Assembly (NCBI GenBank): GCA_003054695.1 | Contig: QAZA01000012.1 | Location: forward strand, 62,001 to 126,000 | From: Verrucomicrobia bacterium LW23 | GTDB taxonomy: Bacteria; Verrucomicrobiota; Verrucomicrobiia; Methylacidiphilales; UBA1321 | DNA: 64,000 bases | Reading direction: 5' to 3' | Notes under the pieces: generated by a model | What the model was told of the DNA's origin: nothing | What the model saw: only the letters and a program-made list of their open reading frames with translations | The model's database searches: none | Program-made: the position numbers and the translations under genes | In this document: in pieces, positions 38,834-46,579 of the stretch | Position numbering within the stretch: position 1 is the first letter of the stretch | Layout of the letters: each line of letters starts with the position of its first letter

Positions 38834-39613
38834 ATGCCCACCACCCAACCGCTTCCCAATACCCTTACGCCGCGCCAAACCGATCTGCTCATCCGCGCCG
38901 CGCAGTCCCACCTTCGCGCGCTCGGCTACCCCCTCGGCGCCACCGGGCCGCACCGCGATGGCGTCGACGGCGACATCGCGCGCGGCACCCTTACCCTCGA
39001 CGCCCTGCGTCAGTGGGGCGACCAGTTATTTCCCGAGACAGCCGCGCCGCTGCCCGAGCGCGGCTCACTGGCCCACTACCAGCTGCTGTACGACACGATG
39101 CGCATCACCGGCCCCGCGGCGGAAATCGACGCCGTGGTGCGCCGCGCCCGCTCCGGACGGCCGCGCTACCAGGCCGTAGCCGAGCAAACCGGTGTGCCCT
39201 GGCATGTCATCGCCACACTGCACGCGCTGGAAAGCGACGGTTCCTTCGCCCATCACCTGCACAACGGCGATCCCCTTACCGCCCGCACCCGCCGCGTCCC
39301 CGCCGGTCGCCCCCCGGAGGGCAAGCCCCCCTTTACGTGGGAGCAAAGCGCCCGCGACGCCCTGACCCACGACGGCCTGGCCGGCCTGAGCCCCGCCGCA
39401 TGGACCATCCCCGCCACCCTGCGCCGCCTGGAGCTCTTCAACGGCCCCGGCTATCTGCGCCGCAACACGGCCAGCCCTTATCTCTGGAGCATGACGAGCC
39501 ACTACACGCGGGGCAAATTTGTACGCGACGGCGTGTACGACGCAACCGCCATCAGCCGGCAGGTCGGCGCTGCGGTGCTACTGCAACGCCTTCAGGACAA
39601 GGAGGTTGCATGA
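38834..39613 (+). CDS. Phage lysozyme-family peptidoglycan hydrolase (ZliS-like)
   Basis: The 259-residue product has an N-terminal peptidoglycan-binding-like segment (TDLLIRAAQSHLRALGYPLG, then DGVDGDIARGTL). The C-terminal half matches my memory of the COG3926 lysozyme family: VIATLHALESDGSFAHHLHN, then GDPLTARTRRVPAGRP. The Glu in HALESDGSF is the probable catalytic acid. As an endolysin it would cleave the cell wall at phage release. The stop overlaps the next start (ATGA). Confidence 0.72.
   Translation: MPTTQPLPNTLTPRQTDLLIRAAQSHLRALGYPLGATGPHRDGVDGDIARGTLTLDALRQWGDQLFPETAAPLPERGSLAHYQLLYDTMRITGPAAEIDAVVRRARSGRPRYQAVAEQTGVPWHVIATLHALESDGSFAHHLHNGDPLTARTRRVPAGRPPEGKPPFTWEQSARDALTHDGLAGLSPAAWTIPATLRRLELFNGPGYLRRNTASPYLWSMTSHYTRGKFVRDGVYDATAISRQVGAAVLLQRLQDKEVA
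39599..39605 (+). promoter_or_regulatory. Strong ribosome-binding site
   Basis: AAGGAGG lies 4 bp before the ATG at 39610. Strong Shine-Dalgarno sites are rare in this window, so it supports the 39610 start. Confidence 0.7.
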
Positions 39614-39936
39614 GAGACGCACCGACTTGCAACGAGATCCTGGCCGAAGTGCGCCGCCGCGCCATGGAGATGGTGCGCGATCACGATACTGATGCCGTCA
39701 AGGTCAAGGCCATCGTCAGCATTGTCCAAAAGGAGCGAGACCAGGACTTTGCGCGCCACCGCTTTGAGCACGACGCCGCCCAAGCCGCCCTGCGCGAGGC
39801 CGCCCGCCTGCAGGCCATCCAGAACGATCCCGCCCTGGCCACCGACGAAGCCCGAATCACCGCCGCGCGCCGGGTGCTGTTTGGCGAACTGCCTGACGAG
39901 GCTACCCTTCCGGACGTCACGGAAAGCAATGATTAA
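39610..39936 (+). CDS. Terminase small-subunit candidate
   Basis: The 108-residue product is almost all helical and charged (EILAEVRRRAMEMVRDHDTD, AIVSIVQKERDQDFARHRF, AALREAARLQAIQNDP). It overlaps the lysozyme stop by 4 bp and the terminase large-subunit start by 8 bp. That position is where the small subunit normally lies. No helix-turn-helix motif is clear, so the role is inferred from context alone. Confidence 0.6.
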   Translation: MRDAPTCNEILAEVRRRAMEMVRDHDTDAVKVKAIVSIVQKERDQDFARHRFEHDAAQAALREAARLQAIQNDPALATDEARITAARRVLFGELPDEATLPDVTESND

Positions 39937-41533
39937 CAAGCACTTACCTGCCCACATGAAATCGGACGACCCGCCCCTTCCCCAACCCCTGCAAGCCCAC
40001 CCCCAGGCCGCATCCGGTGCCATCCGGATGCGGCCTTTTCAGCGTGATGTTTTCCTCGATCGCACGACCGGAGTGCTGGTGCTGCACTGGTCGCGGCAAA
40101 TCGGCAAGTCCTACGTGCTGGCCGCCTGGGCGGTCGATCGGCTCCTGTCGCGGCCCGGCAGGCTGGTTACTGTGCTCTCCAACAGCCGCGACAATGGGGC
40201 CGAGTTTGTGCGTAAATGTGCGGAAGTCTGTGAGTTGCTGGGCGCCGGCGCCCGCGTCGATGTCGTCGACGCCACCCCTGCCGCGCCCGACCGCCCCGCG
40301 CACATTGAGTACGAAAACATGCGCATGGAAGTGCGCATTACGCTGGCCGGGCGCACGGGCCGGATCAAAGTACTCGCCGCCAATCCGCGCACGGCGCGAG
40401 GGTTCAGCGGCGACCTGATCCTCGACGAGTTCGCATTTCACGAAAACAGCTGGGCCATCTGGGACGCTGCCGAGCCGATCCTCGCGTCCAATCGCGATTA
40501 CCTCTGCCGCATCGCCAGCACCGGCAACGGCCGGCACAACGCGTTCTACGCGTTTGCTACCGGCGGCCAGTATCGCGTCAGCCGCGTCACCCGCACCCAG
40601 GCCTGGGAGCTGGGCGTGGAGATCTTTGATCCCGTAACCCGCCGCCCCGTTACCCCCGCCGAGGCACGGCGCGTGGCGCTCGACAAAGCCTCGTACGACC
40701 AGAACTACGAGTGCGCCTTCCGCAACGAAAGCAGCGCGCTTCTCACCACCGCGCTCATCACCGCCGCCGAGGCGGCCGGCGAGGGCGAAGGGGAAATCTG
40801 CTCGCAGGACTGGACGGCCGCCGCCCTGCAACGCCTGTGGGAGGCCGCCGGCCCCCTCTACGGCGGCTTTGACGTGGCGCGGCGCCGGGATTTCTCCGTG
40901 CTGAGTCTCTTTGAACGCGTGGAAGCGCCAGGACAGAGACATAAGATGTCCCAGGGACACGCTATGTCCCACCCCCATGCAGCCGGCCCCACCTACATCC
41001 TGCGCGCCTGTCTGCGAATGGAAAACATGCGGTTGCCTGAGCAGCAGGTGCGCCTGGGACAAGTCATGTCCCTGCCCGGTCTCCGGCGCGTCTGTATTGA
41101 CATGACCGGCCTTGGCCTGGGCCTGTGTGAGTACAGTCGCGAGCAGTACGGTCCGCGCATCCAGGGCGTCGATTTCGGCCGCACCATCCCCATCGCCGGC
41201 GCCCCGGCCATCGCAGCCGAAGGCCGCCGCGCGCCCACCGTGCGCGTTACGGAGGCCATGGCCACGCAGCTCCTGCAAATCTACGAGGCGGGCCGCATCC
41301 GCCACCCGTGGGACGCCCTGCTGCACGAGGACCTGCACAAGCCGGAGAAAATCGTGACGCCAGGCGGCCGCGTCAGCATCGCCGCAACCCGCACCGAGGC
41401 CGGCCACGCCGACCACTTCTGGAGCTTCGCCCTGGCCATCGAAGCCGCCGAATCCCCCGGCGCCAACGCCACCGAGTTCCACTACCAGCCCGTTGCCGTC
41501 TCGCGCCGCTTCTCAAGGCGGCGGACAATGTAA
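39929..41533 (+). CDS. Mu gp28-like terminase large subunit
   Basis: The DNA-packaging ATPase and nuclease, 534 residues. Walker A is SRQIGKS (55-61) and Walker B is DLILDE (162-167). The nuclease acidic clusters lie in FDVARRRDFS and CIDMTGLGLG, with DHFWSFALA at the end. Residues about 332-351 read EAPGQRHKMSQGHAMSHPHA and VRLGQVMSLPGL (about 374-385). These are translations of GGGACAT hairpins inside the gene and are not typical of the family, so the protein may have been altered by insertion. The ATG at 39929 overlaps the previous gene; 39956 is an alternative. Confidence 0.85.
   Translation: MINKHLPAHMKSDDPPLPQPLQAHPQAASGAIRMRPFQRDVFLDRTTGVLVLHWSRQIGKSYVLAAWAVDRLLSRPGRLVTVLSNSRDNGAEFVRKCAEVCELLGAGARVDVVDATPAAPDRPAHIEYENMRMEVRITLAGRTGRIKVLAANPRTARGFSGDLILDEFAFHENSWAIWDAAEPILASNRDYLCRIASTGNGRHNAFYAFATGGQYRVSRVTRTQAWELGVEIFDPVTRRPVTPAEARRVALDKASYDQNYECAFRNESSALLTTALITAAEAAGEGEGEICSQDWTAAALQRLWEAAGPLYGGFDVARRRDFSVLSLFERVEAPGQRHKMSQGHAMSHPHAAGPTYILRACLRMENMRLPEQQVRLGQVMSLPGLRRVCIDMTGLGLGLCEYSREQYGPRIQGVDFGRTIPIAGAPAIAAEGRRAPTVRVTEAMATQLLQIYEAGRIRHPWDALLHEDLHKPEKIVTPGGRVSIAATRTEAGHADHFWSFALAIEAAESPGANATEFHYQPVAVSRRFSRRRTM
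40936..40970. repeat. GGGACAT hairpins inside the terminase gene (pair)
   Basis: gagacat-aag-atgtccc (40936-40952) and gggacac-gct-atgtccc (40954-40970) sit back to back in the coding sequence without a frameshift. Compare the hairpin copies near 38.4, 41.55 and 42.15 kb. Confidence 0.7.
41056..41072. repeat. GGGACAT hairpin inside the terminase gene
   Basis: gggacaa-gtc-atgtccc, a third in-frame copy of the hairpin within the terminase coding region. Confidence 0.65.
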
Positions 41534-41549
41534 GCCCTCCAAGCAGCGC

Positions 41550-41576
41550 TACCAGGGACATAACATGTCCCTGGTA
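41550..41576. repeat. GGGACAT hairpin, left of cargo gene
   Basis: taccagggacat-aac-atgtccctggta, a perfect 12-bp-arm hairpin between the terminase stop (41533) and the stop of the minus-strand gene (41592). A further half site, atgtccc, follows at about 41583. Confidence 0.8.
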
Positions 41577-41591
41577 CACAAAATGTCCCTC

Positions 41592-42083
41592 TCACGTGTA
41601 ATTCCAGCTCTCACGCAACTTGCGATTGTTCATTTGCCCTCGCTGGCAAACGACACATCCGCACGGCTTAAAGCCGTGGGAACCAGGGAAATAGCGCCAC
41701 CCAACAACCTGTGGTGGCGTAAAAAATCTGTGGATCTCTTTCCTCAAAATGGCGCGGGGAATTATTACCTCAAACCCATGGGGATTCGCATCCTCCAAAA
41801 AAGTTCGCACCGATTCTGCGGCGGACATTTTGACGTGCTCCAGGTTGTAACGCCCGAACTCGACCTCCTGACTATCGTCGATCCGGAACTGGACGGCCGT
41901 GAAAATCTTGGTGCCGTTTCGACGCAACTCCCTCACCCACTGATACGTGTAGTAGAAGTGAGGCGTAACCGGCACAGCGAAAACACCCTGGTGGGCCCTC
42001 CAGTTCACTTTGCCTGGTTTGATCCCGTTTTTGCGGATCATGGCGAGATTCCTGGCATCGCAAAGATGGATGAATGAAGCCAT
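41592..42083 (-). CDS. Unknown protein, possible ADP-ribosyltransferase-type fold
   Basis: The 163-residue product is oppositely oriented to the terminase and sits between two GGGACAT hairpins. It opens MASFIHLCDARNLAMIRKNG, then GVFAVPVTPHFYYTYQWV and TAVQFRIDDSQEVEFGRYN. Next come GFEVIIPRAILRKEIHRFF and a Cys-rich end (KPCGCVVCQRG). The N-terminal His followed by an I..NGI turn and GVF recalls ART-fold proteins such as DarT, but this is a weak resemblance and I cannot name a family. I chose ATG 42083 because the frame upstream enters the hairpin at 42141-42179. A cargo (moron) gene is a reasonable guess. Confidence 0.65.
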   Translation of the reverse strand: MASFIHLCDARNLAMIRKNGIKPGKVNWRAHQGVFAVPVTPHFYYTYQWVRELRRNGTKIFTAVQFRIDDSQEVEFGRYNLEHVKMSAAESVRTFLEDANPHGFEVIIPRAILRKEIHRFFTPPQVVGWRYFPGSHGFKPCGCVVCQRGQMNNRKLRESWNYT

Positions 42084-42140
42084 AGTGCCCGGTAAGTTCC
42101 TCAACGACTGTGCAACAGACTGGCACAATACACACGCAAA

Positions 42141-42179
42141 ATCTCCTGCCAGGGACATTACGTGTTCCCGGCAGGAGAT
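42141..42179. repeat. GGGACAT hairpin, right of cargo gene
   Basis: atctcctgccagggacat-tac-gtgttcccggcaggagat. The outer 10 bp are perfectly complementary, and the inner core deviates from the consensus only by wobble pairs and one mismatch. Confidence 0.75.
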
Positions 42180-42211
42180 GCATGCTTTCTATCTAACTGC
42201 GCTTGAGCGTG

Positions 42212-43204
42212 TTAGCTTACCGTAAACTTGCGGATGCCGATGCTGCTGGTCACCACGATATGGCTGTAGTGCTCCACCGTAAGGGCAATGCGCTTGGCGT
42301 CCAGCTGCTGCTCGTACACCCGCGTGCGGGTGCCGGCAAGGGTGGGGCTGACGAAGCGCTTGATGTGGCTGGCGTCCTCGGTGGTGGCGTTGTCCAGGGC
42401 GTAGAACATCAGGACCAGGTTGTTGACGATCTGCGACTTGGAGCTGGCGCCGGACTGCCAGCGCTCGCGCGAAACATGGACGCCTTCGACGCCCAGCAGC
42501 GCGGCCACGGCCTCGGGCGAAAGCGCTGCGCTGCCGTAAGCGCCGGCGTTGTTCTGGGCACGGTGGCTCAGCGCGCGCTTCTGCCAGGCGGTGTCGCCGA
42601 ACAGCACGCGGTTGGGGCGAACGCCGGTGGCGTCGGTGGCGGTCACCAGCTCGGCGATGACGTCCATGTCAGGGTCCTTGCCGGTGGTGGTGTCCCATGT
42701 TTTGGCGGTGTTGACGGCGGCGGCGGCGAGGGCGTCGACGGCGCGGCGCAAGTCGTTGCGGTAGAGGCGCTGGAGCAGGCGGCCGGTGTAGAGGTTGCGC
42801 CAGTCCGCACTGGCGGCGGGCACGTTGTCCAGGTCAACGACGATGGTAAGTCCCTTGTTATGAGTCTTTTCCATCACCGAGTCGCCGGTGTACTCCACCG
42901 TTTTAAAGGAGGCGTGTGCGGCGCGCAGGTCGTCCGTCTCGCTGAGGAAGGCCTCCGCGTTGTTGTGGGTTTTGTACTCAAACCGGCGGTTTACCTCCAC
43001 CGCGGGGGCGATGAAGTTGAGCGTCTGCTCGACGCCGGAGGGATCGCGCCAGCCGGCCGTGTACGTCGTAAGCGGCTCGCTGTAAAAGCTTTCCGCAAAA
43101 CGCGACTCGTTGGAGGCGTGGATGACATTGGGCGGGAGAAAGCCGCCGTTGTCCACCGGCATGGCGGCGGCAGAGGTTGCGATATTGGTCAGGGAAGTCG
43201 TCAT
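42212..43204 (-). CDS. Phage major capsid protein (Mu gp34-like)
   Basis: The 330-residue product is the size of a HK97-fold capsid subunit. FESFYSEPLTTY-like AESFYSEPLTTYTAGW, FEYKTHNNAEAFLSETDDLR, GLTIVVDLDNVPAASADWR and RPNRVLFGDTAWQKRALS are typical of Mu gpT-like capsids. The ending HIVVTSSIGIRKFTVS is conserved in position. I chose ATG 43204 (MTTSLTN) over 43246. It is last in the minus-strand run, after the decoration and protease genes. Confidence 0.82.
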   Translation of the reverse strand: MTTSLTNIATSAAAMPVDNGGFLPPNVIHASNESRFAESFYSEPLTTYTAGWRDPSGVEQTLNFIAPAVEVNRRFEYKTHNNAEAFLSETDDLRAAHASFKTVEYTGDSVMEKTHNKGLTIVVDLDNVPAASADWRNLYTGRLLQRLYRNDLRRAVDALAAAAVNTAKTWDTTTGKDPDMDVIAELVTATDATGVRPNRVLFGDTAWQKRALSHRAQNNAGAYGSAALSPEAVAALLGVEGVHVSRERWQSGASSKSQIVNNLVLMFYALDNATTEDASHIKRFVSPTLAGTRTRVYEQQLDAKRIALTVEHYSHIVVTSSIGIRKFTVS

Positions 43205-43264
43205 AATATGTTGTTGGGGAAAGAGATGGAATGTTCGTGAAAGCATCGGCGCCCAAGTCGGCGC

Positions 43265-43756
43265 TTAAGACACCACGCGCTGCACCGGCACGCACGGGTC
43301 CATCTCCACAAGTGCGCCAGAGGCGGCAGTGGCGATGGCCCGGCCCACGATGTAGTACGTACCGGCCGCCACAGGCAGCGTGCGCACAGCGCCGGAGGCC
43401 GCGGGCACCACGTAATCGCCGGCGGTTACGGTTCCCGACGCCACGGCACGCAGGGTGCCGGCGGCGGCGCCCAGCAGGGCCACGGCCACGGGCTCCTCGG
43501 CGGCGGCCGGTTCGTCCAGGCAAATGCCCAGGGGGATGTCGGAGACGCCGGTGACGGCAACGTGCGCGGCATCGGAGCCGACCTTGACTAGGCTGTGGCG
43601 CGCGGCAATCGCGGCGTCGGAGAGGCGGGTGATGGCGCCGTAGTGCATACCTTCGGCAACGTCGTTGGCGCACAGAACGCGCGCCCCGGCGGCGGGTTTG
43701 AGGCTGCGCCGCACGTTGTGAAGCAGGAGACGCAGGGAATGAGAGCTTTTCTTCAT
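43265..43756 (-). CDS. Phage decoration-like protein (DUF2190 type)
   Basis: The 163-residue product has beta-rich, Ala/Gly/Val-rich sequence of the DUF2190/head-decoration kind (GTVTAGDYVVPAASGAV, then YYIVGRAIATAASGALVEMD). Decoration proteins stabilise the capsid. The order protease, decoration, capsid fits. I chose ATG 43756 (MKKSSHSLRL) because the longer frame to 44059 enters the protease gene. Confidence 0.72.
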   Translation of the reverse strand: MKKSSHSLRLLLHNVRRSLKPAAGARVLCANDVAEGMHYGAITRLSDAAIAARHSLVKVGSDAAHVAVTGVSDIPLGICLDEPAAAEEPVAVALLGAAAGTLRAVASGTVTAGDYVVPAASGAVRTLPVAAGTYYIVGRAIATAASGALVEMDPCVPVQRVVS

Positions 43757-43955
43757 GAAGTAAGGATGAGGTTGTGGGTGGGGTGGAGCGGCCAGACTTC
43801 GGCGCGCAACCGGACAAACCAGCGCACACGCAACGTCTTGATGCCGAAAGAGATGCCGGATCGGGCGCGGACGAGGTGCCCGTTGTATCGTGGCCCTGGG
43901 GAGGATGTGAGCCAGGCCGTCCGGCGCGGCGGAAAGCGTTAGAAGCCGCAACGCG

Positions 43956-45053
43956 CTACGCGGGGAAGGAAGCCGAGCGCTTGCCCGGCCCCTGCATTTG
44001 CGCAAAAAGCGCGGCGTTGCTTGCCTGGACGTGCGTGAACGCCGTCGTGTAATCCTCACCGGTTTGCGACATACGCGCCGCCACCAGCTGCTGCACGCGG
44101 GCCATACGCCCGTTCGCGGCGTTTACCTCCCGCTTGCGCTCGCCCAGCCCGGCGGAGACGGCCTGCGTGTGCAGGTGCGGCCGGGTGGCGCGCAGCGCGG
44201 CGTTGGCGGCGGTAAAGCGAGCGGGATCGGTAAGGCGCTGAGCCCAGGCGGCCTCCTCGGCGGGGGTGATGCGGCCTTCTGCCACGGCGCACGCGGTAAT
44301 CAGGGCGATGCGCGCAGCGCGCTCCTGGCGCCAGGCGGCGTTGGCGCGCTCGGCTTCGGCGCGCAGGGCGGCGATTTCCTCGCGGAGCGCTTCGCAAGTG
44401 CAGTCGCCAGGCGCGGTGGCCGCGGTGGCCGCGGCGGCGGTTGAAGGCTCGGGAGGCGCCTCTTCTTCCGCCGGGGCGGCGGGCGGCACAACATCCACGT
44501 AAGGCTTTGCCGTGCTTGCTGTTGCGTCGGGATTGATGCGCAGGTTGGAAAGCGCCAGCACGGGGATGTTGGGGCTGTTCGTCAGGCCCACGGAGATGAG
44601 GCGATCGGGCGTGAGGCGGCGGCGGCCGTCGATGGTGCCGGTAACGCGGCAGGCCCAGTAGGGGGAGAAGAATTTGTACGCACCGCTCTCCACCAGGGCG
44701 CGGCCTTCGGCTGTCCAGCGCACGCCGCAGTACAGGCCGTCGTCGCGCGCCTCCAGGGCGGTAATCCACCCGTAAGCGCGGTCGCCCGAGGTGCCCGGCG
44801 CGGAGTCGCCGGTACTGGCGGCATCGGGGTGGCCTACGTAGAAGGGGATGCCGCCGAATGTGCGGCCCAGGCGCGCCAGCAGGGAGTTAAACCCGCGCGC
44901 CATCGCATCCGCCGCCGCGCGATCGACCACTTGCAGGCCCATGCGGTGGGGAAACTCGCCGTAAGGGCTCAGCTGGATCCACTGCGAGGCCGCGCCCGCC
45001 TGATGCTGCGCGTTGGCCAGTCCAAAACCGTAGATGAAGTCCGTATATGTCAT
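43956..45053 (-). CDS. Mu I-like prohead protease/scaffold
   Basis: The 365-residue product matches the Mu I protein: an N-terminal protease domain with GYGEFPH-like YGEFPHRMGLQVVDRAAADA and the family block WTAEGRALVESGAYKFFSPY. A low-complexity Ala/Pro/Glu segment (about 185-215) is followed by a coiled coil (REEIAALRAEAERANAAWRQ) typical of the scaffold part. In Mu the protease matures the prohead and the scaffold is removed. No catalytic-residue assignment is safe from sequence alone. Confidence 0.82.
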   Translation of the reverse strand: MTYTDFIYGFGLANAQHQAGAASQWIQLSPYGEFPHRMGLQVVDRAAADAMARGFNSLLARLGRTFGGIPFYVGHPDAASTGDSAPGTSGDRAYGWITALEARDDGLYCGVRWTAEGRALVESGAYKFFSPYWACRVTGTIDGRRRLTPDRLISVGLTNSPNIPVLALSNLRINPDATASTAKPYVDVVPPAAPAEEEAPPEPSTAAAATAATAPGDCTCEALREEIAALRAEAERANAAWRQERAARIALITACAVAEGRITPAEEAAWAQRLTDPARFTAANAALRATRPHLHTQAVSAGLGERKREVNAANGRMARVQQLVAARMSQTGEDYTTAFTHVQASNAALFAQMQGPGKRSASFPA

Positions 45054-45090
45054 TGATAATGAGTAGGTTGAGGGAGAGTGAAAGGAAGCG

Positions 45091-45501
45091 CTACACAGGC
45101 GGCGCCGTCAGCAGAGCGCCGCCCTGGATGGTGTAGCTGTGCCGCGTGGTAAGGCCGGCGTAGCGGCTTTGCGGGGTAACCGAGGCGGCCGGCAGATAGA
45201 CGGAGACCTCCGCCCCGCCCGGCGACCTGGCCGTAAGAGTGACGAGGCCCGAGCGGGGCAAATCGCGCTCGTGTGTCAGCAGAAAATGCTCCGCGTCGCG
45301 TAGCGAGGCGTGGCGGCGCACCACGGTAAAGCTCAGCGCCGTTTGCCGGTTGCCGCGGTTAAAGGACGCCATGGAGGTGGCGCGCAACAAGGCGGCATGC
45401 TGCACCTGGTCGGCGCCGGAGATCTGCAACCCGCCAGGCCCTGTAAGCAGCTGCGCATCAAGGTCATCCGCGAGCGTGTAGGTGCCGATGGTGATTTTCA
45501 T
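45091..45501 (-). CDS. Hypothetical phage protein, 136 residues
   Basis: The product starts MKITIGTYTLADDLDAQLL and continues with SFTVVRRHASLRDAEHFLLT and LTTRHSYTIQGGALLTAPPV. It looks beta-rich and soluble. Its position between protease and tail genes suggests a tail or head-completion part. I chose ATG 45501 over the upstream frame, which runs into the next gene. Confidence 0.6.
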   Translation of the reverse strand: MKITIGTYTLADDLDAQLLTGPGGLQISGADQVQHAALLRATSMASFNRGNRQTALSFTVVRRHASLRDAEHFLLTHERDLPRSGLVTLTARSPGGAEVSVYLPAASVTPQSRYAGLTTRHSYTIQGGALLTAPPV

Positions 45502-45556
45502 GGGAGAAAGGGAGAAGAAGGGAAGTTGAGAGCGCGAAGGGAGCACGGCACACGCG

Positions 45557-46489
45557 CTACGGCGCCGCGGTGCCGACATACGCGAGCGGCCCGGGCACGC
45601 CTGCCTCAAAGACGCGGGAGGCCACCCACTCCAGATCACCAATGCGCGCAGCGGCGCGGCCGAAGAGTTGCGGTCCGCTGCGCAGGGCGGCCGCGTAGAG
45701 GCGGATGTGGACTCCGTCGCCGGTGATGACGAGGTTGTCGGAGCCGTCTGCCAGGGAGCGCCCGCGATCCGCACCGGCGCCTTGCAAGAGCATGCGCTGC
45801 AGCACGTCAGCCTCCGTTACGCCAAGCACGGCGGCGCGCGCGGTGGCCTCCAGCCGGGTGATTTGCTGGGTAACGACGCCGTCGCGGTCGGTCTCGACGG
45901 GCGAGAGGCCAAGCGACCACTCAAGGGTAAAGCCATCGCGCGTGGCCATGGCATCCCACGGGGCGGAGGCGCCCCACGCCAGCGTATAAGGTTGCATCAC
46001 AACGGCTTGCGGGTTGAAGGATGCGTCGGAAAGCGGGGCGGAGTCGACCGTGTAGCGGGCGGCGGCAGCCGAGCGCGCCGTGTTGTTGCGCGTAAAGGCG
46101 GTAAACTCCACCTCCCCCAGCAAAGGGCGGCGCGTGCTGCCGCGGATGGTGGGCATGCGAGTAACGGCGGCGTTGTGCAGCGTAATGCGCGTGCCCTGCA
46201 CGGTGTGGATGACCAGGGGTGAATCGCCCGCGCCGGTAATGTAGCTGCCCACCGGCACGGCCAGCCAGGGGAACAGGACGCCGAGCGCCTCCCACTCGCC
46301 GGCCGGGGTAAAGCGCACGCGCACATCGCTGTCCAGCACGCGCTCGTCCACCTTGCCAAAGCGATCCGTCTCGACATCGACGGTGCGGTGCGTGACGGAG
46401 AGCGTGATTTCGCCCCGCGAGTAAAAGGTGGCGCCGCCAAAGCGGACAATCGCCGGCCCCTGCAACAGGGTTGTGACATCGATAGCCAT
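45557..46489 (-). CDS. Phage tail-type protein, 310 residues
   Basis: The beta-rich product (MAIDVTTLLQGPAIVRFGG, then FTPAGEWEALGVLFPWLAVP and GVLNRV-like repeats of VVTQQITRLEATARAAVLG) has the feel of a tail tube or tail-surface protein. I recognise no named family. Downstream of the gp37-like gene by 90 bp and likely co-transcribed. Confidence 0.6.
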   Translation of the reverse strand: MAIDVTTLLQGPAIVRFGGATFYSRGEITLSVTHRTVDVETDRFGKVDERVLDSDVRVRFTPAGEWEALGVLFPWLAVPVGSYITGAGDSPLVIHTVQGTRITLHNAAVTRMPTIRGSTRRPLLGEVEFTAFTRNNTARSAAAARYTVDSAPLSDASFNPQAVVMQPYTLAWGASAPWDAMATRDGFTLEWSLGLSPVETDRDGVVTQQITRLEATARAAVLGVTEADVLQRMLLQGAGADRGRSLADGSDNLVITGDGVHIRLYAAALRSGPQLFGRAAARIGDLEWVASRVFEAGVPGPLAYVGTAAP

Positions 46490-46579
46490 GTGGATTTCTT
46501 CCGTAAAATGCTGTTGGTGTGTGTGATAGGGAAAGGGGTCGGGCGGCGGCGGGCGGCCGTGGTCCCAGCGCAGGAGGCG

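Noticed and set aside
38251-39609. Long plus-strand frame over the holin and lysozyme region
   Set aside because: Only its last part from 39610 is coding (small terminase candidate); the remainder is Arg/Pro-rich shadow.
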